Source: Lumbricus rubellus (lineage: Eukaryota > Annelida > Clitellata > Crassiclitellata > Lumbricidae). Taken from it: a stretch of DNA of 64,000 nt. Each line of letters begins with the position of its first letter. The first letter of the stretch is position 1. Positions 54,350 to 64,000 of this stretch are shown here, piece after piece. The position numbers were made by a program, and so were the translations under genes. Under the pieces are notes generated by a model. The model was not told where the DNA came from, searched no databases, and saw only the letters and a list, made by a program, of their open reading frames with translations. The stretch is taken from assembly GCA_945859605.1 (NCBI GenBank), contig OX243824.1, positions 5,339,080 through 5,403,079 on the forward strand, given 5' to 3'.

Positions 54350-55440
54350 AGTAAATAGTCTAGTCAAAAATAATGTTCATGGCAAGTGTAGGATGTGTGC
54401 TCACTATCTAGGCCCTTCTAGGGCCTACTCTTACAGTCCTACACCACGGTGGAGATAATGGGGTAGCTTGATGACTAGCTTTTTTCACACAATCACAATG
54501 CTCCGCAATCGACACCACAGAACTGCTCTTTCTCCGCTGCTTAAACGTGTTGATAATAATCTTCGTTTATTTATAAAATGAGACCATTCGGGGTAACACA
54601 CCGCACCCAGTTAGGCCTACACGTCAAGGCACGTTAAATATAAACAACAACAAAATTATACTCCCAGAACTGTCGAAAAGAAACTAGGAAAAAACACAAA
54701 GTAGGCCTATATGCAAGAAGCTGTGCACTAAACCTTTGCAGAGTATTAACGCCAGTGGTTTAGTGCACATTCATTTTCTTCTACCTATAGGCCTACTTCA
54801 TGGTTTATTTTCTAGTTTATTTTAGATAGTTTTATGCGCATAGAATATTGAATTGTCGAAATCAATTAGGCCTACGCATTAATCGGCTTGACCTTCACGA
54901 ATTTTGACATGGAATCGGAATATAAAAAAACAGCGGCTCTGGTTATTGTTGACTTGATTATTTTGATAATTATAGGCTAGGCTAGGCCTAGCGCCGGTGT
55001 ATACGCTTGTACGTCTCCCTGACGTGGTTTTTGTGGGCGCTAAGAAATTCTCGAAGATTTACATTACATACATTACATTACAATGATTACATAATCTTAG
55101 TGAATAGCCTAATATGCATTTTAAAGTGATAAACTTTTTTCGATGCACATTTTTTACCGACTGATATACTGGCGCTAAACAAACAGCGGCGACTCTGTAA
55201 GAGGAGAGGCAATATTAACAAGGTGCGATGTCATCACAGCTGGAGGAAGCGGCATCTTCCAAGAGTTATTAGACTAGTAGTCGTTCATTTAAATTTTCAG
55301 TTCGTTCTGGAGAACTCTATTGTTCTGCGTTATTTCAGCTGGAGAGGTGAATTGCTTCTAATTTAAAAACAATGATTTGTAATTTGTCGAGTTTTTACTC
55401 TTTCATATATACTATCTAAGTTTTAATTGAATATAGTTTC
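54350..55440. other. No gene supported
   Basis: AT-rich with frequent taggccta motifs. A short ATG-initiated frame near 55223 (MSSQLEEAASSKSY) has no clear border. Confidence 0.4.
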
Positions 55441-55477
55441 TCCCGTTCTGTAGGCTATGGTCATCAACAGTTACTAT

Positions 55478-56010
55478 AGTCCGTTTTGTTACTGTAACAT
55501 TGTGCATTTTCCACCTACAAGCAAAAATTTTATATATTCGGAATCAGCTCTTAAAGCTGAACATGATAGGACGTGTGCACATTTCCTGACTTGAAAAAAA
55601 TTTTCAACTTTTTTTCTCATTTTAAGAAATTTTCTGGTAAAATCAACCAGGGGTGCACACCACACCCCTTGAATTTTTATGAAATTTTTTATACATAAAC
55701 TACATGCTAATTAAGTAATAACAATGAAAACTTTAGCAGAATATCTCAAAATTTGACCAAGATATTAATTTTTTAAGTTAAGCAAGACACTGGATTGCGC
55801 GAATCGGCATGATCTGCCAAGTTTGGACTGCTATATATTGGACAAAAAATGGGCTAGAAGCTTGAAACTTTTTGCATGCAATCAGTTTGTTGTGCTCTTT
55901 CTAAATATTCAAGAATCGGGGAGTGGTGCCACCATTGGCTCATAATATAAAATGTAGAAATGTTGTACAGAGGTCAATTCTCACTCAGGTTTCGTACATC
56001 ATAATAAACT
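55478..56010 (+). repeat. Inverted repeat A, left arm
   Basis: Begins AGTCCGTTTTGTTACTGTAA and matches, reversed, 59880-60442, which begins AGTGCGTTTTGTTGCTGTAA. Shared internal landmarks include attgtgcatttt, cacctacaagcaaa, tcagct-aa and tgcatgcaatcagtt. About 530 bp, moderately diverged. Long inverted arms starting AGT are typical of Polinton/Maverick and some foldback elements; no 6-bp target duplication is visible. Confidence 0.8.
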
Positions 56011-56667
56011 ACCAATCTTTGCCGTGCAGGTAGGAAACAAACAACTATGAAAAAAGTCCCTGGATACAGACCAAGCAAATGATGCAGTTATAAAGAAACA
56101 AGCAAGAAATAGAGAAAAGTTAAAGTCCAGTTTGATAGAGAAGCAGTAAACAGTGGCCTAACAGTGATGAATGAGGCACTATATCAGCCAAGGGTTATAA
56201 AAGTATCAATTGGGTTGGATCCCCATGGAGTTCAATGTGTTGGATGATGACACTCCAGCTACTATATGCATTATTTCATCAATATTATGGGTCACAATAT
56301 TTCAGAAATTACCTATGGACAGTTGGACACACTTGTCTACATCACCACAATGACACAGATCTGTCCAGACCAGAAGTGACTTTACACACCAAAGCAACCT
56401 TTTTTGGATCTTCCAACGCAGCACTTCTTGCAGCTACAGTGTATAAGTTTACTGTAACTCTGTGAAACCTCTGGTAAAGACATGCATAGTCGCACCCAGC
56501 TTGCGCCTTATTACATTATAATATGCAAAGTTGTGCTACATGTATACTGTATAGTGATATATTACAGTCATAACCCGTCCCCCGTTTGAACAGCAAAAAA
56601 CACCAATTTAAACAGAACCATATTATATAGCGATAAAAAGACAGTTCTGAGCTGTAATATAGATATT

Positions 56668-57190
56668 AGTCCGTTCTGTTAAAACCACCAAACCCTCTCA
56701 TTGTGCATTGACCACCTACAAGCATGAATATTTTTGTATGCGTTTCTTATTTTATGATTAAGCGAATAAACCACCGTCACATCTTGAATTGTACTCGCGA
56801 AAACAGAAATTTGATCATAAAACGGCAACGTTTATTATGTCAATTTGGGCTATTTGTTGGGCTACTTCCTGAAAATTAAACTGTTTTGCGCTATTTCGGG
56901 TAACTTCCGGTTAGAAATGTTCGGCCTTTTTGTAGTTTTAATGTTTACCACATAATTGTAAATTTATTTTTATTAATTATTTAAAGGGAATTTATGGGTT
57001 TCGGTACGTTGGTAAGACTTTATCGTACTAGACCTAACCTATTACAGTCAATGATTCGAGTGCCAAGCGCTAATTCTTTGGATTGTACGTACAGTATTTT
57101 CTCTCAGAAAGTGACACGGCAAAACACATGTTATGTTGCCCAGGTGGGCCACATGAGGTTCTGGTTTAGGCTCTAGAATTTTCTCTCAGA
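56668..57190 (+). repeat. Inverted repeat B, left arm
   Basis: Begins AGTCCGTTCTGTTAAAACCA and matches, reversed, 63330-63848, which begins AGTGCGTTCTGTTAAAGTCA. Shared landmarks: cattgtgcattgaccaccta, caagatgtga/catcttgaa, cctgggcaacac/gttgcccagg. The first 60 bp also resemble repeat A, so A and B are related families. Confidence 0.8.
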
Positions 57191-58328
57191 ATACAAGCGT
57201 ATATCAACTCGTACCGGGTTCGATTCCCGATGGCATTGATGTAAATTCATGAGATGAAGGCGATGGTATCGCGAATACTGGCAATAGAAGGCATGCAGGC
57301 AACGACTGCACACGACCACATTTGGATGGATGTGAAAGCGATCGCATGCCCAAGTTTCAAAGGTGAATGACCAAGAACTGCCCAATAATTATTCGGCTGA
57401 ATTTTAAACTCCCGAACGTGTACCACGCTCGGTTCAGCAACAGGTTTTTAATTTCGTTCTTTTATTTATTTCAGGATTTTTTATGCATAGCACCCCCACC
57501 CCATTAAAGAAATGTACTCAGTCCAATCATGGCAATGCAAATTACCCAAGTTCAGCAACTTGCATGAAGAATTTTTGCACAGGCGTATGTAGTTGTATAT
57601 ATGGAATTGTTGGTTAATGGGCTTCTCACCTCAATCTAAGATGAGCTTAATGTGGAGCAGCCCATGCACACCAACCCATCCATTACCCATCTTAAATTCT
57701 GATATTAGAAATGTTTGTTTTGGCTTTTTGTTTCAATCCTAGATGGTCTCGATGTGAGCAGCTCAAGCCCATGAACTAGCCTGTCAACCAAATGCAGTTT
57801 TATTCGGACAATGGGATCCTCGTGCTGACAGTAAAAATTCAAATCAGATCAAGAATTGTTGTTTTGTTTCTCTACACCGGTTCCAATTTTTCTCAATAAT
57901 GGCTAACAGTACAAGCGTTTCCTCTACAGTCTACACCACATGATCGATCTCCAGGTTCACATAAGTCGAGACATGAATTTCAAAGTTCCAACATTTCACA
58001 CCATGTGTGATTTCAATTAATGGTTCAGCCAAATCGAAGGGATTGTCGTTCCTCATTCTCACAAAGATCACACATATCTTCTTATAATATTATACCCCAA
58101 CATCCCAGCCTGAAAATAAAAAAAGTCTGGCCTCTCATGTCCATACCCAGTTACCCATCGACACTCTACACAACAATGAGAAGCCTGACCTGGAAGCTAC
58201 TGCCAGACACCACTGACTATCTCTCCTCTCATACCATGTCTCGTACATCTACGTTGAAGGAAGCCTATTTCACATCCACCTATTGTCAGTTCATTAAAAT
58301 TAGACAATCCTGAATTTTTCAACATTGC

Positions 58329-58623
58329 AGAAGCACTCTACAGGGTGATACAAGCTCGACAACACCTGTCAAATTGTGAAACAGGCTATAAACAAGATCT
58401 TATCAAAAGCTGGTCACAATATCTGGAATATTTCAGGATTCTCACGACCCCTGAACGTTTTGGATGGTCCAATTTCATGGATAAAACCCGTGATTTGCGT
58501 CTGATCATCGAAGTTGTGACGAACCATCTTATCAAATCCAATGACAACAAACCACCACATTTGGAAATACTTGAAATAATCCTGGAGGAATGTACAAACA
58601 TAGGACAGCTTTCTTCCAACTGA
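58329..58623 (+). other. Unassigned open frame inside inverted repeats
   Basis: The plus frame is open for about 97 codons: ALYRVIQARQHLSNCETGYK, SQYLEYFRILTTPERFGWSN, LRLIIEVVTNHLIKSNDNKP and then a stop after GQLSSN. Possible acceptor aacattgcag before it. No family recognised; it may be cargo of the large inverted-repeat element. Confidence 0.35.
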
Positions 58624-58629
58624 CTGAAT

Positions 58630-59735
58630 GAAGTTGCCTTCATTGCTCAATATGGCACAGGTTTTAATAACAGTACATGCGGCACTGAAATAACCAAGCT
58701 ACATTTTGTCAGTGGTTTGGTTGTCCTATTTATATCTACTGTGATCTACAGGTTGCCTGTTTACTGTGTAGACTTACAAAATCCGTTGATGATGTTAAAA
58801 AAGCAGTTAGCATTAAACTTTAACTGACAAAGTTTATTTTAAAAAAATTATTAATTAATAATTTTATTAGTAAAGTTTATTTTAAAAGCATTTACATACA
58901 TAATTATATATATATTCTTGTACATACTTGTGTATATAGCACATAGGTTCAAGATGCATGTCAGTTGATCATATGTGTCGGGTTCATCTTCAAAACTTGA
59001 AGCAGTAGCACTTTGGTAATTATGATGCTAATGTTGTGATATGTTCTAATGCAATAAGTGATGTAGGATTCTCTTGGATTCATAGATTAATGCAATTCTT
59101 GGCAGTGAATAATGACAATGACTGCAGTATTTCATTTGTAGTGAAGTGTGACACACTGAATTGAACACAATGAATACAAAGCATGAATGAGGCAGTTGCT
59201 GAAGTAAATGCAGGTCTCCCAAGTGGTTGCTGACACATCTGAATATCAGATGTTTCGATATCTGGCTTGTGCAGCAGAGCTCACATTTCGGTGTGACCTT
59301 GCACCCATAAGAATATGTAATAATAATAGATAGGTCGGATGATTATAGGAGTCGTCCTTATCCTCAGAAAATGACTTACTTTGGACCCTCCCTCCCTTGT
59401 CTGCATCTAGTCTTATCACAATGTGTTCAACCCCACCCCTTGTCTGCATTTCTTATCCCCACCAACAATCTCAATGACCAAACTTAAACAGCATCCTAAT
59501 AAAGTCATTTATAAACCATTTGTTCTATCTTAAAAGCATGCTATATAAATGTTCTATGCACTTGTATAATTGTCATGCTACTTTCATTACTTTTGTGTTA
59601 ATAATCTTAAGTGGTGCTATATAAATCTCCTAAATAAATGAATGAACCATCTGTTTGAATGAAGTTGCCAGCTTTTGTTTTATATGGTGCAGGTTTTAAA
59701 TAACACCTCGTGCTGCACTGAAATAATTGTGTACC
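58630..59735. repeat. Region with two direct repeat copies and LINE tail pieces
   Basis: tgaatgaagttgcc through cactgaaataa occurs at 58622-58695 and 59655-59730. 59258-59328 carries cacatttcggtgtgacctt and (aat)n, matching the LINE 3' end at 50770-50826. 59600-59645 has gtggtgctatataaatctcc and (tgaa)n, a typical L2-like 3' tail. Confidence 0.6.
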
Positions 59736-59879
59736 AAACTCAGGTGCGGACGTCTCCACTGGTCGCAACCCCCACCCCTTGTCCGCATTTCGATGACCCC
59801 TCTCTTTTCCTCATTGTGGACGTCCATTATGGAAGCCCCATAGCCTAACTCAATATAAAACCAATTCAAGCATATCTCA

Positions 59880-60442
59880 TTCTTATGTGCTGACAATGAT
59901 GTCTGAAACCTGAAAGAGCATTGACCTCTGTGCAATACTTACCAAGTTCTATTTTAAGAACCAAAAATAACACCAATCAGATTCTTACATATTTGTAAAG
60001 AACACAACGAACTGATTGCATGCAATAAGTTTCAGTCCTCTGACCCTTTTCGTTATCAAGATATAATAGTCCAAACGTGATGGATCATAGTGTTTTCGCA
60101 CAATCCGCTTGTTTGCTTATTAATTTCAAAAATTATTATCTCGGTCAAATTTTGAGATATTTTGTTCAAATTTTCACTGTTGGTACCTCCTGTGCATGTA
60201 GTTCATCACCGAATATTTTCAGAAAAATCTAAGGGTGGGGAGTAGGCTTACACCTCTGGTTCATATGATGTGGAATAACATTGGTTTGGCCTAATTTGAC
60301 CCAAAAAAATGAAGAAAAATATTTTTCATCTAGGAAAGAGTGACTATAGCCTATCGTTATCAGAATTTTCAGCTGATTCCAAATATGTAATTTGTTTGCT
60401 TGTAGGTGAAAAATGCACAATGTTACAGCAACAAAACGCACT
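59880..60442 (-). repeat. Inverted repeat A, right arm
   Basis: Reverse-complement partner of 55478-56010; its outer end is gcgttttgttgctgtaacat read on the minus strand. The distance between outer ends is 4965 bp. Confidence 0.8.
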
Positions 60443-61389
60443 ATATCTTTATTCACTAATCATAGCATCAAGTACAAACAAAACCGGAAAGAAACAAGAA
60501 AAAACAAACAGAATGATCCAACAAAAAGTGCAAATAATATGCGAAAACAGCACTTGGAGCATCACGGACAAACAAGCATTTAATAACAGAGTTGGTTTTC
60601 ACTTTGAGCAGTTATACACTCAACACCAATCTATATGACAGAACTTTGCAAACTCTAATAATTGCATAAATCTTTATTCACCAAGCATATTAGCAAAGAC
60701 AAACAAGAAATGATTTTGATATCTTGGTAAACATTTGCTTTCAAGCAGTACCAAGACTTGTGCAATCCCTAGTCCTGCCATACATTATAATAAAACGATA
60801 CAATACAGATAGTGTGGCATCTACCAAGCAGCCAGCATGCTCAGTTTTAAAGTTCATAGATCATCAGCCTTGCAGTAACTGATTTAAGCATAATCACCAA
60901 AAGCATACAACCAAAATTTCCGATAACAAGAAATCCTAATTTTGAATTTTTCTGTCATTGCAAAGACAATCAGCAAAGTAAGAGCAGCTTTGAGTTTTGA
61001 CTTAGCACAGCAACTGCAGGACACAGAAAAGAATATGAGGATCAGGAGAGATAAATGGCAATATAGGCCTCCAGCAATAATGTAAAACATTACAAGAAGA
61101 GAAAATCAAAGCAGTAGGGCAGAAATATAACTTTTACAAGACTGAGAGAGAGAAAGTAATACCGGAAGAAAGATAAAACTGAGAGAACTTAAAAGATGGC
61201 AGCACTGCAGCACATGACTAGGCAAAAAGTTTCCTGGATACAGAACAAAGTAAAACAAGGCTGCAGATGTGAAGAAACAGAGAACAGTTAAAGTTCAGTT
61301 GGCACAAAGCATGGACAGATTTGGTGGCAACGACCTAGCAGATCAAATCCCTTGCAAACTACCCGTAATGTAAAAATAAATATAAAATT

Positions 61390-62780
61390 AAAAAAATGGC
61401 CACATGTTGTAGATGAATGAACTACCAAAAATTGACTCACACAAAAAATGAGAAAAGGCTATTACCTTTCTCACACAAGCATACAAAGATAGAGAAGCAG
61501 ATAAAATTGTGTTGATGTAAGAGCATGGATTAAGTGGATACTGAAGAGGTTCAGGTTTGGACTTCTGCCAGAATGGAATGGATGATCTTATTTGCTGTAT
61601 TGTAGTCCTTTGGATGTCAGAAAATGGTTGGCTGATTGTGTCATTCAATTCAAGTGGAGGGATTATTCATTCCAGGTATGCTTAAAGACCACCTGTTGAT
61701 TTGGAGGGTTTTTGTCCCCATCCCAATCAAATGCTGATCTGTCAATTGAAACATTGCCAAAATAGATGCCCTTCTTTCTTTCTTGTGAAAATTAGAGCTG
61801 ATGCGTTGTAAAACATCATATTTGCCATGAATGAGGTGGATGTGTATTATGGTTGATGCCGATGGCAATGGAAATGCTGTGCAATTGATCGGTAACTTGT
61901 TGATAATATCAGGAACATGGTCTAGCTTGGCTGAACCAGGATGAACCATAAGTTGCCAGTCTTGTGGTAGGTATTTCACTTAAGCCAAACGGCAGTTGAA
62001 GTCAGCTAGGATTAGATGGCGTGTAGAAGTGTGTATGTAGACTTCCCAAGAACGACCTTGCGGTTTAAGAATATGTGTTGTTGTTAAAATTTCCTTGATA
62101 CCAGTGCAAATCTGAGATGGTGGCGTAAGCTACCTTGGATTGAGGAGCGTCTGGGAGCAGGTTTTCTGGATGTTCCCTTGGTTGGTTCTTTAATCTGTGG
62201 TTTATATCAATTGGTGAGATGATTCAAGTAGGATGCAAAAGATGGATGGAGTGTTCTTTTTCTTTCTTTTCGTTCTCAAGGCCTTTTGTGATCTGGTGAT
62301 ATTGTATGTTGAGGGGCGAAAAATTATCGATAATCCGTGGTGGAAATTAAAGGGTCAGGGAGTCGGGCTCCCTCCTGGAAATTGCAGGGAGTTAAGTCAT
62401 TTCCGTGGTTGATCTCATTAGCAGATTTCATTTTTTGGCTGGTAATTTTAGGACAAACTTTGTCGCTTGATGAGTAGTCTCCCTTCAAGGTGCTGAACAT
62501 TGAATTCTGTTTCTTATAGCCATTCTGATTTGTGTCAATATCTGTTCAATGTCTTGCTTGAGAGATTCATTTAGTTCTAGTGGGTGTAAAGATCCAAGTC
62601 TGTCAAGGCTCTGTTGAATAGACTGGGGAAGAGTTCTCCAATTTTCTAAATGACACCTGGTCTGCACTGCTTTATAATTATAATCCCTTAGAAATCTGAA
62701 AGAAGTCTGGATTGGCGGATTTGGTAGGTTGATCAGGAGGTTTAGAAGACGGTGGCAGGGTTCGACGTGAAGAAACAAAA
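61390..62780 (-). other. Decayed minus-strand coding-like region
   Basis: Several open minus frames follow one another: LENWRTLPQSIQQSLDRLGS and HPLELNESLKQDIEQILTQI at 62485-62778, then DAPQSKVAYATISDLHWYQG, and INRWSLSIPG with SAFDWDGDKNPPNQQVVFK at 61640-61760. Frames change several times. The pattern suggests one old protein gene carried between the B arms. Family not recognised. Confidence 0.35.
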
Positions 62781-63329
62781 CCCAGGAGAAGTGGGGGGGA
62801 TAATCTGGGGTGACTGGTGGCTAATTTTCATGGAAGATTTCCGAATGTTGAAACGAAACGGTGGAGCGATGACCACGATATATGAACTATCATCCATCTT
62901 GGAGCGGTTAGTCTATATAATATCACACAACCAAAAACCAATAAGTAACAAGGTCGATCTTAATTCGTGAAGAAATTAGTCCCAGCTTTAAGTAAAATAT
63001 GACATTTTGCTAATAGTAGTCTCACTTCATGTTTTGGGAATTAACCTATAGAACCTTCTTAACACATTGCAAAAATATCGATTTGTTCTGAATTACGTAC
63101 AGCTTATAAATTATGATTTTGATTATAGCCTACTAATGCGATCGCTTTCGCATCCGTCCAATTGTAGCCTATGCCTAGTCGAGTGCAGCAGTTGCCTGTA
63201 GGCTATGTGCGATGCCAGCATGCATTGTGTCTGTTATAAGTATTCTCGCTATCATCGCCTTCATTCCACAAACTGACATAAAAAAATGGGAAATGATCGC
63301 CGCTCCTGATATGCGCTTACAATCTCAGA

Positions 63330-63848
63330 GAAAGTTCTGTAGCCTAAACCAAAATCATTATTATCTTGATGACAAACCTGGGCAACACGCATTTTCCCGT
63401 GTCATTTCTCACAGAAAATGCAGCAGGTCCAATCAAAGGAATTATCGCTTGGCACTCCATTTATTTAATGTGCTAAGTTAGGTATAGTATGATAATGTCT
63501 TGCCAACTTACCGAAACCACCAAAAATTTCCTTAAAATAATCAATTAAAAGAAACATCTTTTTTCTAGCAGACCTTTCAACGTCGAAAATGCCGGAAATT
63601 ACTAAGCGGAAGTATCCAAAATTAGCACAAAACATTTGAATTGTCACCACGCAGCCCAGTAAATGGCCCAAATTGACATAATAAACGTTACCAAAATATG
63701 ATCAAATTTCTTTTTTCTCGAATAGAGTTCAAGATGTGCACACGTTTAGTTCGCTTAGTAAGAGCATAAATAAATTATAGAAAAATATTCGTGCTTGTAG
63801 GTGGTCAATGCACAATGAGGGGGGTTGATGACTTTAACAGAACGCACT
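63330..63848 (-). repeat. Inverted repeat B, right arm
   Basis: Reverse-complement partner of 56668-57190, outer ends 7181 bp apart. Sequence beyond 63848 shows some further weak similarity to 56570-56660, so the outer limit is not certain. Confidence 0.75.
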
Positions 63849-64000
63849 ACTATAAAATAATTATACTAGGCTATTGCAATACACTTTGTTGCAGTCTAAT
63901 GGTTTGAAACGGGGATAGGCGGTTTTTAAAATTTATACTATCTAAGTCTAAGACATTATCTAAGTATTCTGTGTGTTGTATTTAAAATACAATGGAATGT

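Noticed and set aside
57200..57240. Box B-like gggttcgattcccg
   Set aside because: Stands alone without an upstream tRNA body; no cloverleaf can be drawn.
55478..63848. A single intact Polinton/Maverick element
   Set aside because: Terminal AGT and long arms fit, but no 6-bp target duplication matches and no polymerase, integrase, ATPase or capsid gene is recognisable.

Overview
The window reads as nuclear DNA of an animal, most likely a marine invertebrate. Coding signal is broken into short exons with GT/AG borders, introns are long, and mobile-element debris is dense (tRNA-derived SINEs, CR1-like and other LINE remnants, hAT, Tigger/pogo and piggyBac-type elements, and large inverted repeats). 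The short palindrome taggccta recurs throughout. I see no bacterial, viral or organellar gene layout and no complete conventional ORF. Species cannot be named from this sequence. Most long open frames here are simple-repeat or antisense artefacts.

Layout. 1-3.5 kb is two polypurine tracts and a C-tract/CA-CG alternating tract. 3.5-11.5 kb is repeats: a 78-bp tandem pair, SINEs, a 222-bp satellite-like triplet and three LINE C-terminal relics. From about 12.8 to 48.4 kb the minus strand carries many short, splice-bordered, mostly coiled-coil exons. Several exon types occur in repeated, diverged copies, together with two cysteine-rich CXC-type (tesmin-like) exons and an unrecognised domain present in three to five copies. 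This looks like a locus, or a group of tandem paralogues, built by repeated segmental duplication and partly decayed. Transposons have landed between and inside the copies: an 836-bp hAT MITE with a perfect TSD, a composite hAT unit with a nested piggyBac MITE, Tigger/pogo and hAT transposase relics, a LINE ORF1 relic, and a 993-bp piggyBac-type element with three G/C-run palindromes.

50.9-51.9 kb holds the probable last two exons of a separate plus-strand gene, preceded by a CR1-like LINE tail and followed by a G-run tract and SINEs. 55.4-64 kb is dominated by two pairs of roughly 500-bp inverted repeats whose arms interleave (A-left, B-left, A-right, B-right).

How it works together: the minus-strand exons are phase-compatible in several consecutive pairs (for example 32598-32698 into 32053-32312, 30862-30957 into 30305-30449, and 23433-23479 into 22896-22940 into 22522-22569). 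They therefore probably belong to real transcripts encoding a coiled-coil protein with a cysteine-rich module. Which copies are alive, and how they are joined, cannot be settled without transcripts. All exon calls are by eye from splice signals, open frame and paralogue conservation.
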